The notes under the pieces were generated by a model. The model was not told where the DNA came from and searched no databases. It saw nothing but the letters and a program-made list of their open reading frames with translations. The translations under genes and the position numbers were made by a program. This document shows positions 25,929 through 35,239 of a DNA stretch of 58,780 nt, piece by piece (the stretch's first letter is position 1; each line of letters opens with the position of its first letter). Source of the stretch: Gemmatimonadota bacterium (GTDB taxonomy: Bacteria > Gemmatimonadota > Gemmatimonadetes > Longimicrobiales > Gaopeijiaceae); assembly GCA_012960225.1 (NCBI GenBank), contig DUBS01000015.1, positions 81,729-140,508 on the forward strand, in the 5' to 3' direction.

Positions 25929-27434
25929 GTGGGTGATGTGGTGCAGCGTCGGGAGCCGGGGACCTTTGTCTCTGTTCTATTCCGTTGGTTTCAAACTGTT
26001 ATGTCAAAACTCTATCCAAGTGGTCATGGTTTATCTCAGGAGGCTCTCATTCACGAGTGGGATCCAGCTGAGAACAAACAACCCCCGGGATGGGCTCCAA
26101 TCTCATCCAACATTGGATGGGCCTGCGGCCCTGATCCAGACCCAACTTTGTACTCCACGTCCGGACATATCTCGGCGGGTAGCCGTCAGGCACTCTGCCT
26201 TTGGCTTCCTACTTTCGAACTCCGCCTCGAACTCCTTCGCTCTCCTAAACTCGATACCACATCAGTTGCACTTCTTTCTCCGGGTGAGAGCATCCGCAGC
26301 AAGATTTGGCAGGTATCTGAGCGTGCCTACGTAACTGGTGTCCGGCCCGGCCAATCCATATCCCAGGCAGTTTCTCTCTGCCCTTCCCTAACGCTGCTCG
26401 AACCCGACCCAACACACTACAATGCCGCGGTTGAATCCATGCTCGACCTGTTCTCCGAATTGACTCCTATCGTCGAGCCCGCTGGTCGTGGGCGAGTCTT
26501 CTTAGGAATGGATGGTCTCAATCGCCTTCTCGGTTCTCCATCTAATCAGGCAAACCTCGCCCTATCTTCACTCTTTCGGATCTTTCCTCCTCCTCTTGTA
26601 GCGGCGACCCGCGCAGGTATGGCTCCCGGAAAGTTCGGTGCATGGGTCGCTTCAGCATCTGCACGATCAGGTGAGCCTGTGATCGTGAAGGAAATGGAGC
26701 TTGGATCTTTTCTTGCCCGCTGCCCTGTGAATACGCTCCCCGTCAATCCATTGATCATCCAGCGCCTGGAGCGACTCGGAGTTGAAAACCTCGGAGATCT
26801 CAGACGCCTTCCTGAACCCTCGCTGATTTCCCAATTCGGCGAAGAAGGGCGGAAAGCACTCATGTGGGCTACCGGCAGGCGCATTGATCCCGTACGACCA
26901 TGGCATCATCACAAACCAATTCGTGTATCTCTGGAATTCACCAACCCAGTAGGGCTCACCGAGACACTCTATACAGCATTGGATCGATTAATTGAACTCG
27001 CCCTCTCCCATCCGGCCCGCCGAGATCGAAGTGTTGTGAGCGTCCGAGTAGGTGCTCATTTCGAAGGTGGGGGGTCATGGTTTGTGGAAGCAGTGCTCAG
27101 AAAACCCACTACTCAGAGAGAGAGGATCGCCTATCCGCTTCGCATGAAGATGGCGATCTCACCACCACCTAAAGCCGTTGTGATGCTCTTTATCGAATTC
27201 ACACAGTTTGGGGTATCAAGCACACAAACCGCACTCTTCGACCGAAAAAAAGACGGTGGACGCACCCTAGCAGGCCGAAGTCTGACTCAAGAAGAAGTTC
27301 CAGACTCACTGCGAGATGCTATAAAAGAACTCAAGCTTCGTCTGGGATGTTCCCCACTTTACCGCGTGGTCGAAGTTGATCCGTGGTCAAGAATACCTGA
27401 ACGACGTCATGCATTACTCAATTTTGATCCGTGA
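25929..27434 (+). CDS. imuB: ImuB-type inactive Y-family polymerase (mutasome hub)
   Basis: Y-family DNA polymerase relative that recruits the error-prone polymerase DnaE2/ImuC to the sliding clamp. The core begins near residue 85 (RQALCLWLPTFELRLELL); the catalytic acidic residues of active Y-polymerases (DxD-type and SxDE motifs) are replaced (WLPTFELR, FLGMDGLNRLLG), as in other ImuB proteins. A clamp-binding pentapeptide QTALF lies at about 433-437. The first about 85 residues match nothing I recognise, so the start may be further in (ATG 25998). It overlaps the next gene by 4 bases. No imuA is adjacent. Confidence 0.85.
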   Translation: MGDVVQRREPGTFVSVLFRWFQTVMSKLYPSGHGLSQEALIHEWDPAENKQPPGWAPISSNIGWACGPDPDPTLYSTSGHISAGSRQALCLWLPTFELRLELLRSPKLDTTSVALLSPGESIRSKIWQVSERAYVTGVRPGQSISQAVSLCPSLTLLEPDPTHYNAAVESMLDLFSELTPIVEPAGRGRVFLGMDGLNRLLGSPSNQANLALSSLFRIFPPPLVAATRAGMAPGKFGAWVASASARSGEPVIVKEMELGSFLARCPVNTLPVNPLIIQRLERLGVENLGDLRRLPEPSLISQFGEEGRKALMWATGRRIDPVRPWHHHKPIRVSLEFTNPVGLTETLYTALDRLIELALSHPARRDRSVVSVRVGAHFEGGGSWFVEAVLRKPTTQRERIAYPLRMKMAISPPPKAVVMLFIEFTQFGVSSTQTALFDRKKDGGRTLAGRSLTQEEVPDSLRDAIKELKLRLGCSPLYRVVEVDPWSRIPERRHALLNFDP

Positions 27435-27697
27435 ACAACACACCGCATCTGCGACCTCTCGGTCAACCACACGTTGTGACCGTACGCACAGACGAGTTCG
27501 GAGAACCCGAGTTCGTGAGCCTTCCGGGTAAACCCACACGCCACGTCGAAATTATCCGTGAACACTGGCGCATCGATGAAGGGTGGTGGCGGCAACCGAT
27601 GTCTCGCGAGTACCGTACAGTCATACTCGACAGCGGCGGAAGCATCACCCTATATCACGATCTCCTCAAAGAACTCTGGTATGTCCAGCGAGCCTGA
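27431..27697 (+). CDS. Small conserved mutasome-linked protein (DUF6504-like)
   Basis: An 88-residue protein starting at a GTG that overlaps the imuB stop (GTGA) and running 17 bases into recX. It is rich in short beta-strand patterns: VVTVRTDEFGEPEFVSLPG, a WRIDEGWWRQPMSREYR centre with several tryptophans, and a C-terminal LYHDLLKELWYVQRA. It resembles the small DUF6504-type proteins encoded beside imuB/dnaE2 in other bacteria. The overlaps on both sides argue for co-translation with imuB. Function unknown; an accessory role in damage-induced mutagenesis is an inference from position. Confidence 0.75.
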   Translation: MNNTPHLRPLGQPHVVTVRTDEFGEPEFVSLPGKPTRHVEIIREHWRIDEGWWRQPMSREYRTVILDSGGSITLYHDLLKELWYVQRA

Positions 27698-28376
27698 ACC
27701 TCTAATTACCCGTATTCAGCCGCTCCGACCTCGAGGACTCAAGGTGCTCATCCACACCGACTGTGATGAGCCATTTGAGGTCACCCTGGAAGCTCTCGAA
27801 CGGAATCGACTCGGAGTCGGAGACTCTCTCACAAAAGACCGCCGTCATCATCTCCTCAATGACGATGCGGATATGCGTGTGCGTGAAGCTGCACTCAATC
27901 TCCTGTCCTACCGAATGCGAACCCGCAGTGAACTCAAACGTCGGCTTAGACAAAAAGACTTTCGGCCAGTCCGTATTGACTTGTGCTTAGACCAACTCGA
28001 AGCCAAAGGCTTACTCAACGATGAAGCAGTCGCGGCGGCTTTTATCCGTGATCGCCTACGACACCGCCCCCGAGGGAAAACTCGTCTCTCCTCGGAGTTG
28101 AGATTGAAAGGTCTCGATGAAAATATCGCACATCGAGTCATCAATGATGTCTTCGAGGATGAGGGGACTGATGACTCATCACTCGCACGGCAAGTAGCCG
28201 AAGGATGGCTGAGGCGACAGAACCGAAATGTTGTAAAGGCACTCGCAGACACTAATCGCTCTCAGAGCCGCGAGAAGGTCCACAGAAGACTTTACAGCTA
28301 TCTGACCCGAAGAGGATTCCACGGTGATGCCCTGAGGGCTGCAATTGAAGAAACAATCGAGGCAGCTCGAAACTAA
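27681..28376 (+). CDS. recX: Regulatory protein RecX
   Basis: RecX proteins bind RecA filaments and limit their activity. The 231-residue product has the three-helix RecX repeats: AALNLLSYRMRTRSELKRRL, LCLDQLEAKGLLNDEAVAAA and FIRDRLRHRPRGKTRLSSEL, then a further repeat with RRLYSYLTRRGF near the end. I use the ATG at 27681; the open frame extends upstream antiparallel to nothing familiar. It is third in the imuB operon rather than next to recA, so its expression should follow the SOS-type operator. Confidence 0.88.
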   Translation: MSSEPEPLITRIQPLRPRGLKVLIHTDCDEPFEVTLEALERNRLGVGDSLTKDRRHHLLNDDADMRVREAALNLLSYRMRTRSELKRRLRQKDFRPVRIDLCLDQLEAKGLLNDEAVAAAFIRDRLRHRPRGKTRLSSELRLKGLDENIAHRVINDVFEDEGTDDSSLARQVAEGWLRRQNRNVVKALADTNRSQSREKVHRRLYSYLTRRGFHGDALRAAIEETIEAARN

Positions 28377-28468
28377 CATCCCCTACCGTGATCCATTCTT
28401 TAAATGGGCATCATTCTTACCACACAACTATTAGATTGAGACATACTTAAAAATCCAGGGATCACCCC

Positions 28469-29251
28469 ATGCACGGTATAGATCGATATCGGACAGTCCG
28501 GACTCTAGTGACCCAACTGTTAAGCACGTCCTTACTGGTATTACTCTCCTCTCCTCTTCAAGCGCAGACAGCCCGTGAGATCATTGACCGGGTCGATCAA
28601 CTTCTTCGAGGTGAATCAAGTCGCGGGCAGATCACGATGGAGATCACGACAGAGCACTGGTCTCGCTCTCTGGACATGGAAATCTGGTCACTGGGTGTTG
28701 AGCACTCCTTAGTTCGCGTGCAGTCCCCGGCCCGTGAAGCAGGTACTGCTACCCTTAAAGCCGGCCAAGAGGTGTGGAACTATCTGCCCCGGGTCGATAG
28801 GACAATCAAAGTCCCACCTTCACTCATGATGGGCTCTTGGATGGGATCTCACTTCACGAATGACGACCTCGTGAAGGAAAGTAGGATCGTGGATGACTAC
28901 GATTTTGAAATATCGTTCGAAGGTGAACGAGAGGGAGTTGAAGTCTGGGAGTTTCAACTCACTCCACGCCCCGAGGCGCCTGTTGTCTGGGGACGCATCG
29001 ATGAGCAAGTCCGCAAAGCTGATCTGATGCCAACCTGGGTCCGCTATTACGATGAGGATGGTGGCTTAGTTCGAACGATGACCTTCTCGGGTTATAGAAC
29101 TATGGGGGACAGGCTCGTTCCTGCATCGATGCTGGTGATTCCTGCAGACAACCCGGAGGAACACACTGAGCTCACGTACCATGAACTCGATTTCGACATC
29201 AGCCTTGACGAAAGCTTCTTCAGCCTCCGAAACCTAAGAGCACGACGCTAA
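28469..29251 (+). CDS. Outer-membrane lipoprotein-sorting protein (LolA-like fold)
   Basis: Periplasmic protein with a signal peptide (LLSTSLLVLLSSPLQAQ) and a LolA/LppX-like domain: TAREIIDRVDQLLRGESSRG, VRVQSPAREAGTATLKAGQE, VWNYLPRVDRTIKVPPSLM, then FSGYRTMGDRLVPASMLV. LolA-like proteins carry lipid-linked or hydrophobic cargo across the periplasm. It is 3 bases ahead of the first permease gene and is probably the soluble carrier of the ABC system that follows. Cargo unknown. Confidence 0.85.
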   Translation: MHGIDRYRTVRTLVTQLLSTSLLVLLSSPLQAQTAREIIDRVDQLLRGESSRGQITMEITTEHWSRSLDMEIWSLGVEHSLVRVQSPAREAGTATLKAGQEVWNYLPRVDRTIKVPPSLMMGSWMGSHFTNDDLVKESRIVDDYDFEISFEGEREGVEVWEFQLTPRPEAPVVWGRIDEQVRKADLMPTWVRYYDEDGGLVRTMTFSGYRTMGDRLVPASMLVIPADNPEEHTELTYHELDFDISLDESFFSLRNLRARR

Positions 29252-29254
29252 CGG

Positions 29255-30514
29255 ATGGCCCATGAGCGACTATGGTGGCGGGTGGCGTGGAGAAATCTTT
29301 GGAGGAACCGCCTCCGCACACTGATTACGGCTTCTGGGCTAGCATTCGGATATCTCGGAGCGGTACTGGTTGTGGGAGTAAGCGACGGCATGTTGGTGGA
29401 GCTCATTGAAAACGGTACTCGCCTCATGTTGGGAGAGGTACAAGTCCACTCCGAGGACTATCTGCCGGAACGCAACATGCACCACACAATCGGTGGATAT
29501 GGGGGGACTGATCTGGAGATTTTCATCAGCCGAGTCACCTCACAAGAGGACGTCTCCGGCGCCGCACCCCGTGTCTACGGTGGTGGCCTCCTTTCTTATG
29601 GAGAAGAAACCCAGGCAGCACTCCTCATGGGGGTCGATCCTGACCGTGAACCCCGTGTCACCACACTTCTCTCTAGGCTCGTGAGTGGTAGGACTCTAGT
29701 TGCTGGAGCAAATGAAATCCTGGTCGGAGACGAGATGGCCGAACAACTCGGTGCAGTCCTCGGAGACGAGATCGTCGTGGTCGCACCCTCCTCAGACGGT
29801 TCACTGGGAAACGACCTCTTCACCCTGGTGGGAATACTTGATACCGGGATACCAGCGATTGACCAAAACTATGCCCTGCTCGCCTTACCTGACCTCCAAT
29901 TCCTGATGGCGATGGGCCCAACCCGCATCCATGAGGTCGTGATAACTGTCGGCAATGCGAAGGACAGCCCTCGCATTGCAGGAGTTCTTGGTGAGTTCCT
30001 TTCAGACAGTGAGTTACCGGTTCAAGTCAGCTCATGGACGGATCTGCGTCCTGAACTTGCGGAAATGGTTAGTCTCATGGACGCCTCTCACTTCATCATT
30101 GTTATTGTCATCTTTGGGATGGCGGCTTTCGGTGTCGCGAATACCATGCTGATTGGAACGTTTGAGCGCCGCCGTGAATTCGCTGTCATTCGTGCACTCG
30201 GGACTGCACCAATCGGGATTGGACGGACAGTTATTTATGAAGGGATCATTCTCGGCATGATTTCACTGATCGCGGGGGCTTTGATTACTTGGCCAATACT
30301 CGTGTGGTGGCACAACTCGCCCATAGACCTAACCACGGTCATCAGTGGCTTCAGCGTCGCTGGTGCTCAGTGGAGACCCGTCCTACGGGTGGAGTACTCC
30401 GTGCAAGCACCGATCGTAGCTGCTCTTGGGTTATTCCTGACCTCGATCCTGGCGGCAATGTACCCGGCCTGGAAGGCAACCCGAGTTCCGCCTGCAGATG
30501 CACTTGCTGACTGA
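29255..30514 (+). CDS. ABC transporter permease, FtsX/LolE-MacB type (first)
   Basis: Inner-membrane protein of 419 residues with the MacB-like layout: one N-terminal helix (WRNRLRTLITASGLAFGYLG), a large periplasmic domain (about residues 45-270), and three C-terminal helices with the FERRREFAVIRALGTAP coupling motif. Pairs with the second permease gene, which it abuts. The type IV-ABC mechanism moves substrates from the outer leaflet or periplasm rather than across the inner membrane. Confidence 0.9.
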   Translation: MAHERLWWRVAWRNLWRNRLRTLITASGLAFGYLGAVLVVGVSDGMLVELIENGTRLMLGEVQVHSEDYLPERNMHHTIGGYGGTDLEIFISRVTSQEDVSGAAPRVYGGGLLSYGEETQAALLMGVDPDREPRVTTLLSRLVSGRTLVAGANEILVGDEMAEQLGAVLGDEIVVVAPSSDGSLGNDLFTLVGILDTGIPAIDQNYALLALPDLQFLMAMGPTRIHEVVITVGNAKDSPRIAGVLGEFLSDSELPVQVSSWTDLRPELAEMVSLMDASHFIIVIVIFGMAAFGVANTMLIGTFERRREFAVIRALGTAPIGIGRTVIYEGIILGMISLIAGALITWPILVWWHNSPIDLTTVISGFSVAGAQWRPVLRVEYSVQAPIVAALGLFLTSILAAMYPAWKATRVPPADALAD

Positions 30515-31773
30515 TGAGACTCACGGTTCTTCTTAAGCTGGCAATGCGCAGTGTAGGACGAAATACGCGCAGGAGCGCATTGACTTCATTGGCAATGGTA
30601 CTCGGCCTGGCACTCCTGGTGTTTTCCCGAAGCTTGGCGGAGGGGGCGTACGATAAGATGATCGATTCGGGTGTCCGTATGGGAAGCGGACATATTGCGA
30701 TCCAAGCACCCGAGTACCTAGAGACTGGAAAACTCGAGCACCGTCTTGAAGCAGGAGTGGTAAGGCTCGCATCGGAGGTGGCGAACGATGTCCTAAGAGA
30801 ATCACTGCTCTCGTGGGCTCCTCGCCTCTCAGTCAATGGCCTTGCAAGCTCCACCACGGCAGCGGTTCCGGTTCGAATCGAGGGGGTAGACCCCGAACTA
30901 GAGCGAGCCTTTTCAGACATCGAAGACAAGCTGCAGGACGGCCGTTACCTGGAAGCAGGAGACCGTCTGCATGCATACATAGGAACTGAACTGGCTCAGC
31001 GTCTCGACGTGCAGGTCGGAAACCGCTTCGTCCTCACCGCGCAGACTTCTACAGGAGATGTAGAGGGTCAACTTGTCCGCGTGGCAGGCATCTTTCAGAC
31101 GGGGATTCCCGAGGTCGATCAATCGCTAATCCATATACCGATTGATACAGCACGTGAATGGCTGCACACTCCCGGGGCAACTTCGACCCTAGCATTCCTA
31201 CTCAAAGAATCCGAACTGACAGACATTGGGGTCGAAACTCTACAGCTGAAATTAGAGAATGAGCGGCAAATCCGGGTTCTTGGATGGCGTGAATCGTCCC
31301 CAGAGTTAGCGGCAGCGATCCGGCTCGACTCAACTGGCAACTACATCTTTCATTCGATCCTTCTTGCCATTATCGCACTCGCGATACTCAACGCAATCAT
31401 GATCTCAGTATTGGGTCGTCGTCGTGAATTTGGTGTTCTACAAGCGATGGGACTTACGGGTGTAGAAACTGGATTTTATGTTTTCTTAGAAGGACTTTTC
31501 CTCACGGTTGTAAGTGGCGTAGCCGGCATTTCGGCCGGCCTACTTTTCACCTGGGGATTCTTCAGGGATGGGCTCGACTTCAGCATCTTCATGGAAGACG
31601 GCCTAGAGTTCGGCGGTCAAATTATGGAACCCATTATCATCCCACACTTTAGTGTAGAGCAGTTACTTATCAGCACCTTTGTAGTTGTGACCATCGGGAT
31701 AATCTCGTCCCTTTACCCAGCCTTGCGTGCCTCCAAGTTGGACGTCGCTGAGGCTATGAAATTCGAGCAATGA
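30514..31773 (+). CDS. ABC transporter permease, FtsX/LolC-MacB type (second)
   Basis: A 419-residue permease of the same fold as its upstream neighbour, starting one base into the latter's stop codon (TGATGA). N-terminal helix at RRSALTSLAMVLGLALLVFS, periplasmic domain, and C-terminal helices with GRRREFGVLQAMGLTGVETG. Two different permeases of equal length suggest a LolCE-like heterodimer. The stop overlaps the ATPase start. Confidence 0.9.
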   Translation: MRLTVLLKLAMRSVGRNTRRSALTSLAMVLGLALLVFSRSLAEGAYDKMIDSGVRMGSGHIAIQAPEYLETGKLEHRLEAGVVRLASEVANDVLRESLLSWAPRLSVNGLASSTTAAVPVRIEGVDPELERAFSDIEDKLQDGRYLEAGDRLHAYIGTELAQRLDVQVGNRFVLTAQTSTGDVEGQLVRVAGIFQTGIPEVDQSLIHIPIDTAREWLHTPGATSTLAFLLKESELTDIGVETLQLKLENERQIRVLGWRESSPELAAAIRLDSTGNYIFHSILLAIIALAILNAIMISVLGRRREFGVLQAMGLTGVETGFYVFLEGLFLTVVSGVAGISAGLLFTWGFFRDGLDFSIFMEDGLEFGGQIMEPIIIPHFSVEQLLISTFVVVTIGIISSLYPALRASKLDVAEAMKFEQ

Positions 31774-32480
31774 TGAAGACCGCGGTGCGCACAACAAACC
31801 TTTGGAAAATTTACCCGCAAGAGCCGGATCCTGTCGAAGCAGTGCGAGGTATCTCCACAGAGATAGAGACTGGTGATTTCGTTGCGATGGCGGGGCCCTC
31901 GGGATCTGGTAAGACGACCATGCTCAACATGATCGGAGGGCTTACCCGACCGAGCCGGGGTCAGATCTGGATAGGTGACCGAGAAATCACCGAAATGAGT
32001 GATAAAGATCTAGCACAGTTACGACTCGAAAGAATCGGCTTTGTCTTCCAGTCATATAACCTGTTACCCGTGCTTACTGCACTCGAGAATGCAGAATTCA
32101 CGCTCCTCTTGAGTGGTGTTCCCAAGGATGAACGTCGTAAGAAAGTACTGGAACTCTTTGATAAGATTGGCCTGAGCGGACTGGAGGATCGTAAGCCCGG
32201 AAAACTCTCCGGAGGACAGCAGCAACGCGTAGCTGTAGCCCGTGCAGTAGTGGCGAATCCTGCTCTCATCCTCGCCGACGAACCAACTGCAAATCTCGAC
32301 TCTAAGGCAAGCACAGATCTACTCGACGTTATGGAACGACTCAACCAAGACCATGGCACCACGTTCCTATTCTCAACCCATGATCCTCGGGTCATGGAAA
32401 GGTCGAGGCGCTTGATCACACTGGTTGACGGGCAAATCGAATCGGACGAACGCCGTAATCACTCGTCCGTTTCTCCGTGA
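31770..32480 (+). CDS. ABC transporter ATP-binding protein, LolD/MacB type
   Basis: Cytoplasmic ATPase of 236 residues powering the two permeases. Walker A GPSGSGKTTMLNMIGG, Q-loop GFVFQSYNLLPVLTALENAE, signature LSGGQQQRVAVARA, Walker B LILADEPTANLDS and H-loop FLFSTHDPRVM are all intact. It overlaps genes on both sides by 4 bases, so the five-gene set 28469-33658 is one translation-coupled unit. Confidence 0.96.
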   Translation: MMKTAVRTTNLWKIYPQEPDPVEAVRGISTEIETGDFVAMAGPSGSGKTTMLNMIGGLTRPSRGQIWIGDREITEMSDKDLAQLRLERIGFVFQSYNLLPVLTALENAEFTLLLSGVPKDERRKKVLELFDKIGLSGLEDRKPGKLSGGQQQRVAVARAVVANPALILADEPTANLDSKASTDLLDVMERLNQDHGTTFLFSTHDPRVMERSRRLITLVDGQIESDERRNHSSVSP

Positions 32481-33658
32481 GGATAACGGCCGCCCTTTTA
32501 CTCTTAGCGACCACTCTTCCTAGTGCCGCTAAAGGTCAATTGGAAGTCTCAGCATATGTCCTCGGTGTTGGAGCATACCAGGGGAACTCTGCTTTAGGCG
32601 TATCCGGAAGCACAACGCTAGCACGCACACGACTTATGCCAGTGCTTACTTCAGGCGGCCTCACCCTTGATATTGCCTACGAGCACGTATTATCGCAGAC
32701 ACCGAGTTCAACAGGATTCTCCATTACCGCACCTGGAGGATCAGCTGCACGAACAGGTGATTGGCTAGGCCTGGATTGGGACCTTCACTCTGGGTCCAAC
32801 ACTAAATGGCGCCACCGTCTCGATCGGATAAGTCTGGGATTTTCTGGCGGTCCATTAGAAGTCACAATCGGCCGCCAAGCAGTCTCATGGGCTACCACAT
32901 TGATTTTGACACCGGCAGACCCGTTCGCACCATTCAATCCTTCAGACCCATTTCGCGAATATCGGGGGGGGATTGATGCTTTACGAGTCAGGGTGTTCAC
33001 CGGACCTTTCACTGAAATCGAGGCAGTTGTCCGCCCTACGGAAACCGCGTTTGGTACAACAGTCACTGCACTCGGCCGCGTGCAAACATCTAAAGGTGGT
33101 TGGGCGTTCGGAACTTGGGCCGGCATCCTCCATGATCAGCCAGCCGGTGCGCTATTCACTACGGGTGCGTTAAAGGCCACCGCAATTAGAGCAGAACTGG
33201 CAATTCGAGAACATCCAAATGCTGAAGTGACGATGCGGGGTGCGATTGGACTCGATCGATTCTTCACCCCCGGAGGGAAGAACCTCTACTTCGCGGTCGA
33301 ATTACAGTATGACGGATTCGGAGCTCAAAATACATCGAAATTACTTGAGACGATAAACTCTAAACCCTTTATACAGGGTGATATGCAGACTATAGGTCAA
33401 TGGACTGTTGCGAGCCAACTATCATACCAAGTCCATCCACTCGTGGGCGTAAGTGGACTCACGCTCGTAAATGCACGCGACAGAAGCGTGTTGGTCTCGC
33501 CGGGCCTGAACTGGTCTGCGACCAGCTCCCTAACCGTGACTGCGGCAGCGTTCAGAGGTTTGGGAGCAGAACTAGCATCACCCGGAACGCTGGGATTGGG
33601 ATCTGAGTACGGGTTCATCCCAGCCATAGGTTATGTCTCTGCATCCTGGTTCTTTTAA
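32477..33658 (+). CDS. Predicted outer-membrane beta-barrel protein of the ABC locus
   Basis: A 393-residue exported protein, signal peptide ITAALLLLATTLPSAAKG, followed by repeated alternating hydrophobic/polar strands with conserved-looking turns (ISLGFSGGPLEVTIGRQAVSW, ADPFAPFNPSDPFREYRGG). It ends in GYVSASWFF, with the terminal phenylalanine typical for recognition by the Bam machinery. The GTG start overlaps the ATPase stop (GTGA). It is likely the outer-membrane partner or final acceptor of the LolA-like/ABC system. No named family recognised with certainty. Confidence 0.75.
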   Translation: MRITAALLLLATTLPSAAKGQLEVSAYVLGVGAYQGNSALGVSGSTTLARTRLMPVLTSGGLTLDIAYEHVLSQTPSSTGFSITAPGGSAARTGDWLGLDWDLHSGSNTKWRHRLDRISLGFSGGPLEVTIGRQAVSWATTLILTPADPFAPFNPSDPFREYRGGIDALRVRVFTGPFTEIEAVVRPTETAFGTTVTALGRVQTSKGGWAFGTWAGILHDQPAGALFTTGALKATAIRAELAIREHPNAEVTMRGAIGLDRFFTPGGKNLYFAVELQYDGFGAQNTSKLLETINSKPFIQGDMQTIGQWTVASQLSYQVHPLVGVSGLTLVNARDRSVLVSPGLNWSATSSLTVTAAAFRGLGAELASPGTLGLGSEYGFIPAIGYVSASWFF

Positions 33659-33832
33659 ATCGCTAGGCAAACTAACTGATTAGCAAGTGAAAGATTCAGA
33701 ACTCTAAGAAACTGTTGAGAAAGAACTCACACTTTCAAATATCCTGTCTTCCAATTAATGCTTGCCCGGAGGATGAGACCCAGCGATCCTCCCGTGATTT
33801 TTAGGTACAGGTAATCCTTACCACTTAGGGAA

Positions 33833-35170
33833 GTGAGAATTGGGCCAATGGTAATTGCCTCCTCACCCAAAGAACTCTTTGCTAATCGTGTGAACCGAAT
33901 TGGCACTGAGGCAGCGTTCGCCCTTGGAGGGCGAATATCTGAGGTGGAATCGGGCGGCGACCAAGTAATCAGATGCAACCTTGGTCAACCAGATTTTCCC
34001 CTGGCCCATCACATCACAGCGGCTGTAAAGAAGGCTCTAGACATGGGGCTAACCACGTACTGTGACCCCCAAGGGATTCCTGAGCTACGTTCGGCCGTCG
34101 CCAAATCAATGGGCGAGAAACACGGACTCGATATTGATCCAGAGCGAGTCGTCATCTACCCAGGAGGGCGCCCTCCGATAGGCTTCGCTCATATGACATA
34201 CAGTGAAGCAGGTGAAGAGGTCATCTATCCCTCACCTGGCTACCCGCTCTTCGAGTCGTTTATTCCTTACTTCAGATGCAATCCAATGCCTGTCGTCCTT
34301 GAGGAATCGGATGACTTCGCATTGAAACGAGATAACCTCGAGCCCCTGCTGAGTGATCGAACGGGATTGATCTTCTTAAACTTCCCATCAAATCCAACTG
34401 GTGGTGTCGCGACGAGGGGACAACTTAATGAACTCGCTGAACTCATAATCGAGAAAACAAGTCCAAATCTTCGGGTCTACTCTGACGAATCCTACGAGGC
34501 GATCACATTTGATGGTGACAAGCACACTTCAATCGCATCGATGCCAGGAATGGAGGCACGCACGATCATCGCGTCGGGCTGCTCAAAAACCTATGCTTGG
34601 ACAGGTGGTCGGGTCGGTTGGGCGGTATATCCAACTGTAGAAGAGGCCTTGGCCCATCGGCAACTCGCCATCAACTATTTCGCGTCAATCCCTCCCTATA
34701 ACCAATGGGGGGCTATCGAAGCCCTGGAATCGCCTGAGAGCGCAAACTCTATCCAAATAATGGTCGAGGCCTTTCAACGTCGACGCGACTTGGTTGTGAC
34801 AGGCCTGAACGAGATCAGTGGAATCACATGTCAGAATCCGAAGGGGGCTTTTTACGCTTTTCCAAACATCGAAGGCGCACTCCAAAACATGGGTGGGATT
34901 AAGGCGTTCGATGAATTGCCCGAGGACATCCGTACTGACTCGAGTCCAGCTACTCTCTTCCAGCTATTCCTGCTGTACAAATACAAAGTTGCGACAATGG
35001 ACCGACGTTCTTTCGGCACACTCGGTAGCGAAGGCCAGCACTTCTTACGTATATCGACAGCGAATGCGGATGAGGAATTAGCTGAAGCCATCAGTCGTAT
35101 CGGTGCTGCATCAAGGGACGCCGACGGTTTTCGGGCCTTTCTGGATTCGGGTGTGCAGCTGACCTTGTAG
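33833..35170 (+). CDS. Pyridoxal-phosphate aminotransferase, class I/II
   Basis: Fold type I aminotransferase. Visible are NLGQPDFPLAHHITAAV, YCDPQGIPELRSAVA, LNFPSNPTGGVATRGQ, SDESYEAITFDG and the cofactor lysine in SGCSKTYAWTGGRVGWAV, with the arginine HFLRISTANADEEL near the end. Substrate is not clear: aspartate- or alanine-type enzymes are possible. An acidic insertion (IKAFDELPEDIRTDSSP) lies in the small domain. GTG at 33833 and ATG at 33848 are both possible starts. It is followed after about 70 bases by a transketolase-like gene. Confidence 0.9.
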   Translation: MRIGPMVIASSPKELFANRVNRIGTEAAFALGGRISEVESGGDQVIRCNLGQPDFPLAHHITAAVKKALDMGLTTYCDPQGIPELRSAVAKSMGEKHGLDIDPERVVIYPGGRPPIGFAHMTYSEAGEEVIYPSPGYPLFESFIPYFRCNPMPVVLEESDDFALKRDNLEPLLSDRTGLIFLNFPSNPTGGVATRGQLNELAELIIEKTSPNLRVYSDESYEAITFDGDKHTSIASMPGMEARTIIASGCSKTYAWTGGRVGWAVYPTVEEALAHRQLAINYFASIPPYNQWGAIEALESPESANSIQIMVEAFQRRRDLVVTGLNEISGITCQNPKGAFYAFPNIEGALQNMGGIKAFDELPEDIRTDSSPATLFQLFLLYKYKVATMDRRSFGTLGSEGQHFLRISTANADEELAEAISRIGAASRDADGFRAFLDSGVQLTL

Positions 35171-35239
35171 GAATGATGGATCATAAGTTGGACAGTAGAC
35201 ATTTCGTAATCTGTTGACTGACAACCAACCTGGAAGAAT

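Noticed and set aside
25929-27434. Active translesion polymerase (DinB/UmuC type)
   Set aside because: The acidic catalytic residues of active Y-family enzymes are not present at the expected motifs, and the clamp motif and neighbours fit ImuB.
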